This document shows positions 1-8,057 of a DNA stretch of 64,000 nt, piece by piece (the stretch's first letter is position 1; each line of letters starts with the position of its first letter). Location: contig OY970337.1 in NCBI GenBank assembly GCA_963717475.1, positions 434,001-498,000 on the forward strand, in the 5' to 3' direction. The position numbers and the translations under genes are program-made. The notes beneath the pieces are model-generated. The model saw only the letters and a program-made list of their open reading frames with translations, searched no databases and was not told the origin of the DNA. Origin of the DNA: AC-32 sp963717475. Its GTDB lineage: Bacteria; Actinomycetota; Thermoleophilia; Gaiellales; Gaiellaceae.

Positions 1-339
1 CGGCTCGTGCAGGCGGCGGGGTTCGCCCGCCGCTCGGTGCTCACGATCGCGCTCGCCACACGGCTCGTGCCCACGCTCGAGCGCGACGCGTCGGGGCTCG
101 TCGAGTCCCTGCGCGGGCGCGGGCTGGAGGTGCGCGGCGTTCGCGGGCGTGCGCGGCTGCTCGGGCCGCTCCTCGCCGGGTCGCTCGAGCGGGCGCTCAA
201 CCTTGCGGAGGCGATGGAGGCGCGAGGCTACGGCCTCCCCGGCGCAACGCGGGCGACGCGGCCGAGGTGGTCCGCTCTCGACCGGCTCGCACTGGTCGCG
301 GCCGTGGTTCTCGTGGCGATGGGGGCGCTGTGGCTCTAG
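1..339 (+). CDS. ecfT: ECF transporter transmembrane component EcfT, 3' part
   Basis: C-terminal 112 residues of the T component, the membrane scaffold that couples the ATPases to the S component of an energy-coupling-factor vitamin or metal transporter. The frame is open from base 1, so the start lies outside the window. Visible are the two conserved Arg-Gly motifs of the coupling helices (SLRGRGLEVRG near residue 40 and MEARGYG near residue 73) and a final hydrophobic segment (LALVAAVVLVAMGALWL). The stop overlaps the start of the ATPase gene by 10 bp, and the S component follows, so all three transporter parts are adjacent. Substrate cannot be read from this part. Confidence 0.85.
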   Translation, partial: RLVQAAGFARRSVLTIALATRLVPTLERDASGLVESLRGRGLEVRGVRGRARLLGPLLAGSLERALNLAEAMEARGYGLPGATRATRPRWSALDRLALVAAVVLVAMGALWL

Positions 340-1644
340 CGACGGTCTCGGCGCTGACGTACCGCTATCCGGACGCGCACGACGCGCTCCGGGGCTGCTC
401 GCTGCAGATCGAGCCGGGTGAGGTCGTCGGCCTGTTCGGGTCGTCGGGGTGCGGGAAGTCGACGCTGCTGCGCGCCCTCGCGGGGCTCGTCCCGCACTTC
501 CACGGCGGCTCTTTCTCCGGCCGGGTCGAGGTGGCCGGGCTCGACACGCGCCGCGTTCGCCCCGCCGAGCTCGCGCGAACGGTCGGGACGCTGTTCCAGG
601 ACCCCGAGGACCAGGTGGTGTTCACGCGCGTCGAGCCGGAGGTCGCGTTCGGGCTCGAGAACATCGGGACTCCGCCTGCCGAGATCGAGCCGCGCACGCT
701 CGAGGCGCTCGACTCGGTCGGGGCCGCGCATCTCGCCGATCGGCTGGTGGCGGAGCTCTCGGGCGGCGAGCTGCAGCGCGTCTGCCTAGCGTCGGTGCTG
801 GCGCTCCGGCCCGAAGCTCATGCTGCTCGACGAGCCGACCTCCCAGCTCGACCCCGACGGAGCCGAGGCGGCGATCGAGCTCGCGCGCTCGTCGGGCGCC
901 GCGGTCCTGGTCTCGGAGCAGCGGCCCGAGCGTGTGCTCGACGCCTGTGATCGCGTCCTCTTCCTCGAGGACGGACGGGCTCGTGAGGACGGCCTCCCTG
1001 ACGCTTGGCTCCCGCGCGAGGCGGTCCTGCCGGATGGAGAGCCGGCCGGGGAAACCGTGTGCCGGGTGGAGGACGTCTCGTTCGCGTACGGCGAGCGGCC
1101 GGTGCTCGGCGGGAGCAGTCTCACCGTCGGCCGGGGCGAGATCGTTGCGCTCGTCGGGCCCAACGGGTCCGGGAAGACGACGCTCGCCAAGCTGGCGGCC
1201 GGTCTGCTGGAGCCCGGCGCGGGACGCGTCGAGCGCCTGGGACGCGCGTGCTACCTGAGCCAGGATCCCGGCCGCTACCTCGTCGCGGAACGGGCCGACG
1301 AGGAGGCCGCGCTCGCGGTCGGCGGCGACCTCGAGCGGGCGCGGCGGTCGCTGGCGCGCGTGGGGCTCGAGGGCTTCGAGGCACGCCACCCGCGGGACCT
1401 CTCGAGCGGCGAGCGCGAGCGGCTCGCCCTCGCCGCGGTGCTCGTCGCCGAGCCGGAGCTGCTCGTGCTCGACGAGCCGACGCGCGGCGTCGACCCGGTG
1501 CGCAAGGACGAGTTGGTCGCGCTGTTGCGTGAACAAGCCCCGGGCCGAGGGACGCTCGTCGTCACGAACGACCACGTCTTCGCGGGTGCGGTTGCCGACC
1601 GCGTCGTCTCGATGGCGCCAGAGCGGGAGCGCGTGCTTGCCTAG
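330..1644 (+). CDS. ECF transporter double ATPase (EcfA1-A2 fusion), one-base frameshift
   Basis: Energises uptake by the ECF transporter. Two ABC ATPase domains lie in one gene. Domain 1 has Walker A GSSGCGKST and signature LSGGE. Domain 2 has Walker A GPNGSGKTT, signature LSSGERERLALA and Walker B LLVLDEPTRGVD. GTG 330 overlaps the ecfT stop. The reading frame breaks at the CCC of 810-812: removing one C joins ...LALRP to KLMLLDEPTSQLD, the Walker B of domain 1, giving one continuous protein of about 437 residues. The break therefore looks like a one-base insertion (probable sequence error). If genuine, domain 1 would lack Walker B and the transporter would be dead. The family is certain; the state of the gene is not. 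Confidence 0.85.
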
Positions 1645-2311
1645 GCTCGCGGGCCTCCTCGCGCTCGCCGCGGCGGCCGGCGCTGCGGCCTGGACCGTGT
1701 TCGAGCCCAGCCAGTCTGCGCTGGCGCTCCTGCTCGTCGCGGCAGGGCTGATCGTCGCGTGCGCGGCCTGGCTGGAGGCCGGGCCCGGCTCGTCGAAGGA
1801 GCTGGTTTTGATCGCGACGCTCGCCGCGGCTGCGGCCGCCGGGCGGATCCTCTTCGCCGCCATCCCGAACGTGCAGCCGGTCACCGTGATCGCGGTCGTG
1901 GCGGGAGTCGCGCTCGGGCCACGCGCGGGAGCCTCCGTGGGCGCGCTCGCGGCGCTCGTCTCGAACTTCTACCTCGGGCAGGGCGCCTACACGCCGTGGC
2001 AGATGGTCGCGTGGGGCGCATGCGGGCTCCTGGGCGGGCTGGCCGCGCCGCTGCTCCGGCGGCGGCTCCCGCTCGCGGTCTTCTGCTTCGCGCTCGGGTT
2101 CGGCTTCGACGCGCTGATGAACGTGTGGGAGTGGCTGAGCTTCTACCCGCACACGTGGGAGGCATTCACCGCGCTCTACGTGCGCGGAATCTGGTTCGAC
2201 GCGGCGCACGCGACCGGCAACTTCGTGCTCGCCCTCGCGGCCGGGCCCGAGTTACGACGGCTGCTGGAGCGGTACGCCAGACGTTTGCGAGTGGAGGTCG
2301 TATGGGCCTGA
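1637..2311 (+). CDS. ECF transporter S component (substrate-binding membrane protein)
   Basis: Membrane protein of about 224 residues with roughly six hydrophobic segments, with the feel of ECF S components: an early Ala-rich helix pair, a Gly/Ala-rich segment (VIAVVAGVALGPRAG), SNFYLGQG, then TPWQMVAWGACGLLGG. It would bind the substrate and dock on EcfT. The likely start is TTG 1637, overlapping the ATPase stop by 8 bp; no ATG or GTG lies nearby in frame. Its own stop overlaps the next gene by 10 bp. The specificity class is not recognised from sequence; context (a secreted alpha/alpha-barrel protein next door) hints at a corrinoid or similar cofactor, which is inference only. Confidence 0.75.
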   Translation: MPRLAGLLALAAAAGAAAWTVFEPSQSALALLLVAAGLIVACAAWLEAGPGSSKELVLIATLAAAAAAGRILFAAIPNVQPVTVIAVVAGVALGPRAGASVGALAALVSNFYLGQGAYTPWQMVAWGACGLLGGLAAPLLRRRLPLAVFCFALGFGFDALMNVWEWLSFYPHTWEAFTALYVRGIWFDAAHATGNFVLALAAGPELRRLLERYARRLRVEVVWA

Positions 2312-3174
2312 TCGCCGTCCTCGTTGCGTGTTTCGTCACGGTGCCTGGCACCACGGAACCCGCGCGCGTGCAGGGCTTTCACGCGGCAGGTGACACTTCC
2401 GTCACGGTGCCTGGCACCGTGACGTATCTGCAACGCCACGAGGCGGCTGGAGGAGGCTTCGCCGAGCGCGGAGGTTCGCCGAGCCCGCAGCTGACGGCCT
2501 GGGCGGTGCTCGGACTTCGCGCCGCTGGAGCGCGGCCGACGGGGGACGCACTCGGCTACCTGCGTTCGCACGAGGACGAGCTCTCGACCGCGACCGACCA
2601 GGAGCTGGCGGCGATGGCCGAGTCCGCGCTCGGCGGCGATCCGTCGATGTTGCTCGCCCGGATCGACCGCGCCACGAAGCCCAGCGGCGCTATCGGCGCC
2701 AACGTGAACTCGACGATCTGGGGGATCCTCGCGCTGCGCCAGGCGCACCGCCCGGCGCCGCGTGCCTCGGTCCGGTACGTCCTCCGCCGCCAGAGCCGCT
2801 CGGGCGGCTGGTCGTGGTACCCCGGCGGCGCTCCCGACTCGAACGACACCGCCGCTGCCGTCCAGGCGCTGCGCTCGGCCGGCGTCCGCGGCAAGCCGAT
2901 CCGCCGCGGGCTCGCCTACCTCCACCGCCTACAGAACCCAGACGGCGGCTTCGAGCTGACTCCCGGTCGTGGCTCGGACGCCCAGTCCACCGCCTGGGCG
3001 ATCCAGGCGTTCGCCGCCGCCCGCAAGCCCACGCCGCGCGGAGCGCTCAACTACCTCCGCCGCCTCCGCCGAGCCGACGGCAGCTTCCGCTACTCGAAGC
3101 GCTACGCGACGACCCCGGTCTGGGTCACGTCGCAGGTGCTAGCGGCGCTCGCCCGGCGGCCGTTCCCACTCTAG
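2302..3174 (+). CDS. secreted prenyltransferase/squalene-oxidase-repeat (alpha/alpha-barrel) protein
   Basis: Protein of 290 residues with an N-terminal hydrophobic signal-like segment (MGLIAVLVACFV) followed by several copies of the alpha/alpha-toroid repeat: QLTAWAVLGLRAAG, NSTIWGILALRQ, DTAAAVQALRSAG, QSTAWAIQAFAAA, each preceded by a Gly-Gly-Phe/Trp turn (GGGFAER, SGGWSWYPGG, PDGGFELTPG). Such barrels occur in terpene cyclases but also in cobalamin-binding intrinsic factor; no DxDD cyclase motif is seen, so an enzyme is unlikely. It overlaps the S-component gene by 10 bp and is probably in the transporter operon, suggesting an extracellular ligand-capture role (inference). Residues about 14-40 are encoded by a repeated palindromic stretch that looks inserted. 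Its 3' end overlaps the convergent acetyltransferase gene by 36 bp. Confidence 0.7.
   Translation: MGLIAVLVACFVTVPGTTEPARVQGFHAAGDTSVTVPGTVTYLQRHEAAGGGFAERGGSPSPQLTAWAVLGLRAAGARPTGDALGYLRSHEDELSTATDQELAAMAESALGGDPSMLLARIDRATKPSGAIGANVNSTIWGILALRQAHRPAPRASVRYVLRRQSRSGGWSWYPGGAPDSNDTAAAVQALRSAGVRGKPIRRGLAYLHRLQNPDGGFELTPGRGSDAQSTAWAIQAFAAARKPTPRGALNYLRRLRRADGSFRYSKRYATTPVWVTSQVLAALARRPFPL
2335..2423. repeat. palindromic element in two copies inside a coding region
   Basis: Positions 2401-2423 form a perfect inverted repeat with 11-bp arms (GTCACGGTGCC / GGCACCGTGAC) around one central base. The first 18 bases of the same sequence occur again at 2335-2352. Both copies are translated in the same frame as VTVPGT, once in the signal region and once just before the first toroid repeat. 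This looks like a short REP-like palindrome that has been accommodated in frame. Confidence 0.7.
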
Positions 3175-4083
3175 GTACCACTTCGTCTGGTCGTAGAGCC
3201 GTCGGTAGCCGAGCCGGTCGTTGATCGCGAGCATGCCGGTGTTCCGCACGTCGTTCTCGGTCAGGATCCGTTCGAAGCCGTTCGCGGTCGCCCAGCGCGC
3301 GGTCGCCACCTTGGCCGCCAGCGCGAGCCCGCGGCGGCGGAACTCGGGCAGTGTCGCGGTCATCAGGTTGTACGCGAGTCCACGCATCGGATCGAGGCAG
3401 AGGAACGCGAGCGAGACTGCGCGCGCGTCGTTGAGCACGGCGAAGCTGCCCTCGTCGGAGAGGTCGGGCACGCCGAAGTCGTCCAGCTTCCAGTCCTCGA
3501 GCGTGAGCGCCGTCTCGGGCTCCTCGCGCAGGTCGGCTTCGCCGGCCTCGCAGACCTCGAACAACTCCTCGAACCGGTCGCGCACCCGGCCCAGTGGCTC
3601 GAGCCGGAAGCCCGATGGAAGCTGCGGCTCCGGGAGCTCGGCTTCGCGTAGGTCGAGCACCGAGACCCGGTCGGCAGCTCGTTGCTCGAAGCCGCGCGAC
3701 CGCACGAACCGCTCGCCGTCCGGGTCGCCCTCCACGTTCGTGCGCGCGCGCCACGCTCCGCGGGCCTGCAGGTACCTCTCGACCACCTCGTAGAGCGCGC
3801 CGCCGATCCCATGGCCCCGGCGCTCGGCCGGGACGGCGATCCAGAAGCGTCCCCTGCCAGGCTCCGGCGCCGACCACTCGAAGGCGGCCCAGGCCGACCC
3901 CACGATCTCGCCGTCCTCCTCCGCGACCCACTGGGCCCATTGCTCCCGCTCGAGGCCGCGGCTGGCCCAGAACCAGACGCGCTCGGCCGTCTCGAGCTGG
4001 TGCGGGTTGACCGAGAGATGGAGCGCCGCGACCGCCTCCGCATCCTCGCGGCGCAGCTTGCGGATCAGGACGCCGCCAGCCAC
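3139..4083 (-). CDS. GNAT family N-acetyltransferase (two GNAT-like halves)
   Basis: Protein of about 314 residues. The N-terminal half reads as a GNAT domain (IRKLRREDAEAVAAL..., acetyl-CoA loop around VPAERRGHGIGGALYE) and the C-terminal half repeats the pattern (LPEFRRRGLALAAKVATARWA, then NTGMLAINDRLGYR), as in tandem GNAT proteins such as the mycothiol-synthase-like group. Substrate unknown. GTG 4083 is chosen because the conserved start of the domain follows within 5 residues; it overlaps the stop of the upstream reverse gene by 19 bp, so the two are probably cotranscribed. The 3' end overlaps the plus-strand barrel protein by 36 bp. Confidence 0.8.
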   Translation of the reverse strand: MAGGVLIRKLRREDAEAVAALHLSVNPHQLETAERVWFWASRGLEREQWAQWVAEEDGEIVGSAWAAFEWSAPEPGRGRFWIAVPAERRGHGIGGALYEVVERYLQARGAWRARTNVEGDPDGERFVRSRGFEQRAADRVSVLDLREAELPEPQLPSGFRLEPLGRVRDRFEELFEVCEAGEADLREEPETALTLEDWKLDDFGVPDLSDEGSFAVLNDARAVSLAFLCLDPMRGLAYNLMTATLPEFRRRGLALAAKVATARWATANGFERILTENDVRNTGMLAINDRLGYRRLYDQTKWYLEWERPPGERR

Positions 4084-4811
4084 CCCGGCTCCGGGCTCGC
4101 CAACCGGCCGTCCTCGACGAGCCTCTGGACGAGCCCGTCCTCCCACCAAGCGAACCAGCGCGGCACCTCGGCTTCCGGCGCGAGGACGACAGCTCCCACC
4201 GCGCGCACGACGAGCTCGTCGAGGCCGCCCCCCGGCGCCGCCTCCGGAAAGAGCTGATCCCAGCGCGAGAGCAGGCTCGTGTGCCGGTGCGGCTCCTCGT
4301 ACACGACGCTCCGGGAGACGAGCGCCCCGCAGCGCTCGAGCGGAGCCCGCATCCGCTTCAGCTCCTTGGGCGCGAGGCCGAGCTCGACCTGCACGTCCTC
4401 GAGCTCCGACGGGCCCGCCTCGGCCAGGTGCCGCAGCAGCACGTCGCCGGCGCGCCGCTCGAGCTCGCCGCGGCACAAGGGATCGAACAAGCGCGCGACC
4501 TCGGGCGTGACGAGCAGGCTCTTGCCCCGATGCACCGCGAGGACGGGATAGCCACGCGCGCCGAGCTCGCCGAACCACGGAAACTTCGTGCGCGGCCACT
4601 GGCCGAAGCCCGGCTTCGAGGGTGCATACGGCTCCTCGTGGCAGGCGCCGAACAGGCTCGGCAGCGCAGAGTCCGCCGTCCGCGTCAGCAGCCCGCGGTC
4701 GAGGAGGAAGGCCTCGGCCTCGTCGAGCGACTCGAGTGCCCGGTCCGGCGTCAGGCGGCATTCGAAGGCGCGCCGCTCGTGCAATTCGTCAATCCTGGTC
4801 ATTCGTTTCAT
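4065..4811 (-). CDS. uncharacterised winged-helix-like protein
   Basis: About 248 residues, not assigned to a named function. The middle reads like a protein of the AlkZ/winged-helix group (ACHEEPYAPSKPGFGQWPRTK, WFGELGARGYPVLAVHRGKSL) followed by a helix-turn-helix-like stretch (SELEDVQVELGLAPKELKRMRAPLERCGALVSR). No catalytic motif is obvious. Start is ATG 4811 or ATG 4802, nine bases apart; neither has a strong ribosome site. It overlaps the downstream acetyltransferase gene, suggesting a two-gene operon. DNA binding is a guess from the helix pattern. Confidence 0.6.
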   Translation of the reverse strand: MKRMTRIDELHERRAFECRLTPDRALESLDEAEAFLLDRGLLTRTADSALPSLFGACHEEPYAPSKPGFGQWPRTKFPWFGELGARGYPVLAVHRGKSLLVTPEVARLFDPLCRGELERRAGDVLLRHLAEAGPSELEDVQVELGLAPKELKRMRAPLERCGALVSRSVVYEEPHRHTSLLSRWDQLFPEAAPGGGLDELVVRAVGAVVLAPEAEVPRWFAWWEDGLVQRLVEDGRLASPEPGWLAAS

Positions 4812-4868
4812 TGTGGCCTGATACGGTGGGAGACGGTCGCTCGATGCAGGGGTCGCGTGGCCTTCCAC

Positions 4869-5867
4869 ATGCGAGTGACCCATCACCCATTCCAGGGGTT
4901 CCAGCCGCGACGGCGAATTGCCGATGCCGTGAACGTGAAGGTGGGCCGCCGCTACATCGTCGCGCTGGTCGCGCTCGCGTCTTTCGGCGCGCTCGCGCTG
5001 CTGATCCAACGCACCGGGACGAGGGTCCTCGAGGCGGCTGCGACCCCGAACTGGCGCTACCTGCTCGCCGGCCTCGCGATCTCCGCCGCCGTGCAGCCTC
5101 TGAGGGCGCTGGCCTGGACCTCGACCGTGCGCTCGCCGACGATCGGCTTTCGCGCCATGTACGCGGCCAGCTCGATCGGCTCCTTTCTCGACACCGTTCT
5201 GCCCGGACGCCTCGGCGAGGCCTCGAAGGTCGCCGTGCTCAAGGTGACCGCGGGCCCGCGCTGGCCCGGCTTCTCGCGCGCGGGAGGAAGCCTTCTCTGC
5301 GCGCACCTGCTCGAGATGGTCGCGTTCGTGCTCGTCGGGGCGGGCTCTGCGTTCTTCCTGCCGGTTCCGGGCTGGGCGAAGTTGACGATGCTGGTCGGCC
5401 TGCCGTTGGCGGCCGGCGGGCTCGTGCTCGTCTCGCTGCTGCACGCGAAGTTGAGCCACCGTCTCCCGGAAGGGGTCGGCGCGTTCCTCGCCGGAGCCGC
5501 GGCGCCCAAGGGAATCATGCTTCGCGCCGGCCTGATCCTGGTCGTCACCTGGATCGCCCGCTGGTTCGGCATCCTCTTCCTGCTCCACGCGGTCGGCGTC
5601 CACGTCGGAGTCGGTGCGGCGCTGCTCTACATGGTCGTCACCGGCCTCGCGAACACGATGCCGTTCCTCCCCGGGAACGTCGGGCTCTACCAGGGCGCGG
5701 CGATCGGAGCGTTGGCGATGGCCGGGCACGGCGGAGAGGTCGCGCTCGCAGCGAGCGTGTTCATTCCCGCAGCCGCGAGTGCAGCGACTGCCGCGGCCGC
5801 GCTCGTCGGCCTCGCGATGTACGGCAGGCACGGCCTGAGCCTCGGCCGGGCCGCCGTCCGCTTCTAG
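4869..5867 (+). CDS. lysylphosphatidylglycerol synthase-type flippase domain membrane protein (YbhN/UPF0104-like)
   Basis: Integral membrane protein of about 332 residues with eight or so hydrophobic segments. The pattern LRALAWTSTVRS, then SIGSFLDTVLPGRLGEASKVAVLK near residue 100, and NTMPFLPGNVGLYQGAAIGAL near residue 265 matches the LPG_synthase_TM family of lipid-flippase-like proteins. No C-terminal aminoacyl-transfer domain is present, so it is not a full MprF. ATG 4869 gives a 20-residue polar leader; GTG 4929, directly before the first membrane segment, is the alternative. It is divergent from the gene ending the reverse pair at 4811. Substrate lipid unknown. Confidence 0.8.
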   Translation: MRVTHHPFQGFQPRRRIADAVNVKVGRRYIVALVALASFGALALLIQRTGTRVLEAAATPNWRYLLAGLAISAAVQPLRALAWTSTVRSPTIGFRAMYAASSIGSFLDTVLPGRLGEASKVAVLKVTAGPRWPGFSRAGGSLLCAHLLEMVAFVLVGAGSAFFLPVPGWAKLTMLVGLPLAAGGLVLVSLLHAKLSHRLPEGVGAFLAGAAAPKGIMLRAGLILVVTWIARWFGILFLLHAVGVHVGVGAALLYMVVTGLANTMPFLPGNVGLYQGAAIGALAMAGHGGEVALAASVFIPAAASAATAAAALVGLAMYGRHGLSLGRAAVRF

Positions 5868-6228
5868 CCGAGCTCGCTCCGGATCCGCGGGCGCACCGTC
5901 GCGCCCCACGTAGCCGTCTTTTGCGCCGACCACGAGCATGACGAGATCCTCGTCGCCGACGCTCGTCACCTGGCGCGGGGTCGTCGACTCGACGTGGCAG
6001 AGCCCGCCCGGCCCGAGCTCGCGCGACTCGCCCGGGAGCGCGAACCGCGCCCGCCCGGCGTGGACGAAGTAGAGCTCGTCCTGCTCCGTGTGGAAGTGCG
6101 GTCGCGCCACGACGCCGGGCGCGAGCACGAGCACGTTGACGCCGAAGGCCGTTACGCCGAGCTCCTGCCGCACCTTGCGGAAGACAGCCGTCGCCCATCC
6201 CGTCGATCGTCCCGAACGCGTAGGCCAT
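5864..6228 (-). CDS. small cupin-domain protein, two one-base frameshifts
   Basis: Single-domain beta-barrel cupin of about 120 residues. The start MAYAFGTIDGMGDG lies in one frame, the core FRKVRQELGVTAFG...PHFHTEQDELYFVHAGRARF...LGPGGLCHVE...VGAKDGYVGRDG in a second, and the end SELG-stop at 5864 in a third. Each change fits one extra base in the gene, near 6185 and near 5880. The metal-site pattern HFHxxxxE and a later His are visible. Without repair the core frame runs on through the neighbouring gene, which is not credible. Function unknown; such cupins are often assumed to bind metal and a small ligand. Confidence 0.65.
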
Positions 6229-6239
6229 CGCAGCTGACG

Positions 6240-7142
6240 CTACCCGGCCGCGACCGGAGTGAGCGGCGGGTCCCCGCGCCCGACGGCGAGCAGGTTGTCC
6301 ACGGCCAGGCGGGTCATCGCCTCGCGCGTCTGGCGGGTCGCGCTGCCGAGGTGGGGCGTGAGCACGACGTTCGGCAGGTCGAGCAGCTCGCGCGGAACCT
6401 CGGGCTCGTGGGCGAAGACGTCGAGGGCCGCGCGGATCCGGCCGGAGACGAGCTCGCGCACGAGCGCCTCCTCGTCGACGATCTCGCCGCGGGCCGTGTT
6501 CACGAGGCACGCGCCGTCCCGAAGCAGCGCGAGCCGCCGACCGTCGACCATCCCCGAGGTCTCCTCCGTGAGCGGCGCGTGGATCGTGACGATGTCCGAC
6601 TCGGCGAAGAGCGCGTCCAGCTCCCGGAACTCGCCGAGGTCGCTGCCCGCGCGCAACCGCCGGGTGTAGAGCACACGCATGTCGAAGCCGTGAGCGCGCC
6701 GGGCGACGGCGCTGCCGATTCGCCCGAGCCCGACGATTCCGAGTGTCGCGCCCGTCACCTCCTCGGCGAGCGAGCCCTCCGACCACGAGCCGCTCCAGCC
6801 GCCCGAGCGGACGAACCGGTCGCCCTCGACGACCTGCCTGCGGGCGGCGAGGATGAGCGCGAACGCGAGGTCGGCGGTAGCGTCGTCGAGAACGCCGGGC
6901 GTGTTGGTGACGACGACCCCGCGGGCCGCGCACGCTTCCACGTCGACCCGGTCGTAGCCGACGCCGAAGTTCGCGACCACACGCAGCCGCGGCAGCAAGT
7001 CGAGCGGAACCGGCTCGTTCGCAGCGAGGAGCCCCTCGATGTCGTCCCGCGGTTCGGTGAGCGAAGCGAGCGGCGCAACCTCCACCTCGTCGAGCTCGCC
7101 GAGGGCGGGCCCGGGGTATCTTCGCGTTGCGAGGATCTTCAC
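6240..7142 (-). CDS. D-isomer-specific 2-hydroxyacid dehydrogenase
   Basis: Cytosolic NAD(P)-dependent dehydrogenase of 300 residues, of the D-glycerate/glyoxylate-hydroxypyruvate reductase group. Visible are the substrate-domain start MKILATRR, VVANFGVGYDRVDVEA, the dinucleotide site TLGIVGLGRIGSAVARR (GxGxxG near residue 140), the Arg in NTARGEIVDEEAL, the Glu in DVFAHEPE and the catalytic His in LTPHLGSAT. Length is close to the usual 310-330. The upstream region is shared with the divergent VOC gene. Which 2-oxoacid it reduces cannot be told from sequence. Confidence 0.88.
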   Translation of the reverse strand: MKILATRRYPGPALGELDEVEVAPLASLTEPRDDIEGLLAANEPVPLDLLPRLRVVANFGVGYDRVDVEACAARGVVVTNTPGVLDDATADLAFALILAARRQVVEGDRFVRSGGWSGSWSEGSLAEEVTGATLGIVGLGRIGSAVARRAHGFDMRVLYTRRLRAGSDLGEFRELDALFAESDIVTIHAPLTEETSGMVDGRRLALLRDGACLVNTARGEIVDEEALVRELVSGRIRAALDVFAHEPEVPRELLDLPNVVLTPHLGSATRQTREAMTRLAVDNLLAVGRGDPPLTPVAAG

Positions 7143-7164
7143 CCCGACGACGCTACCCGAGCGA

Positions 7165-7170
7165 AAGGAG
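7165..7170 (+). promoter_or_regulatory. ribosome binding site fixing a TTG start
   Basis: AAGGAG stands 8 bases before TTG 7179. It decides the start of the VOC gene, since no ATG or GTG is correctly spaced. Confidence 0.7.
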
Positions 7171-7178
7171 CCGCTCCC

Positions 7179-7565
7179 TTGCAGCAGACCAGCACGAACA
7201 TCACCAAGGTCGGGCGCGTGATCATCCCGGTCTCCAACCAGGACAAGGCGCTCGAGTTCTACGCCGGCACCCTCGGCTTCGAGGTGGTCGCAGACATGCC
7301 GTTCGGCGGCGGCGACCGTTGGCTCGAGGTAGCGCCGCCCGGCTCGGAAGCGCGGATCGCGCTGCAGCCGCCGCCCGGAGGCGTTTCCGCCGAGAAGGGC
7401 CAGAGCTGCGTCTGCTTCAGCACGACCGACCTCGACGCCGACTACGCGGCGCTGAAGGAGCGCGGCGTCGACGTCGACGAGCCGATGGGCGGGGAAGGCG
7501 AAGTCCCGAGGATGTTCTTCTTCCGCGACCCGGACGGGAACAACCTGCTGGAGGTCTCCGACTAG
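7179..7565 (+). CDS. VOC family (glyoxalase/bleomycin-resistance fold) protein
   Basis: Protein of 128 residues with the paired beta-alpha-beta-beta-beta units of the vicinal-oxygen-chelate fold: VGRVIIPVSNQDKALEFYAGTLGFEV at the start and FFFRDPDGNNLLEVS at the end, whose Glu is the usual metal ligand. The TTG start follows an AAGGAG. Substrate not identifiable; members include glyoxalases, dioxygenases and drug-binding proteins. Its stop overlaps the convergent small gene by 4 bp. Confidence 0.85.
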   Translation: MQQTSTNITKVGRVIIPVSNQDKALEFYAGTLGFEVVADMPFGGGDRWLEVAPPGSEARIALQPPPGGVSAEKGQSCVCFSTTDLDADYAALKERGVDVDEPMGGEGEVPRMFFFRDPDGNNLLEVSD

Positions 7566-8002
7566 CCTGAAGAGAGCGTCGACGCGATCTCGTCCAGCGC
7601 GGACTGCTCGGCCGGACTGACCCGCTCGCCGCCCTCCTTGTGCGCCTCGGCGACTCGCCTGCCGAGCCCGACCACGAACCCGCGGTAGGCCTCGGCGTCC
7701 TCGGGCGTTGCCTTGCTCTCGAGGGCTGCGGCCGCGTCGCGGAGACGCTGCAGGGCGGCGTCACGCAGCTCATCGTCGGTGCCGTAGCGCTTGCGCTCGA
7801 ACTGCGGCTTGACCGAGACGATCTCGTCGAGCAGCTCATTCTGATCCTGCTGCTGGCGTGCCTCGGCGTAGGCCTTCGCGAGGGCGAAGCTCTCGCGGAA
7901 GCTCCCTCCGTGCTCGGCGGTCAGGACGAGCATGCCGGCCAGCGGTGGCGCCTCCAGCAGCCCCTGCCACTCCTCGTCGGTGAATGCGCTCTTTCCGGTC
8001 AT
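7562..8002 (-). CDS. conserved hypothetical protein, helical
   Basis: 146 residues, unrecognised. The sequence is charged and predicted mostly helical, without membrane segments or Cys clusters: FTDEEWQGLLEAPPLAGMLV at the start, then LLDEIVSVKPQFERKRYGTDDELRDAALQRLRDAAAALESKA. ATG 8002 is preceded by a good GAAGGAGGAG, which fixes the start. The gene is divergent from pcrA with a 55-bp gap. No function can be offered. Confidence 0.75.
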   Translation of the reverse strand: MTGKSAFTDEEWQGLLEAPPLAGMLVLTAEHGGSFRESFALAKAYAEARQQQDQNELLDEIVSVKPQFERKRYGTDDELRDAALQRLRDAAAALESKATPEDAEAYRGFVVGLGRRVAEAHKEGGERVSPAEQSALDEIASTLSSG

Positions 8003-8057
8003 ACGCTCCTCCTTCCGCGCCGATCTCCAGACGGGCGGCGCCGATAGCATCGGCGGC

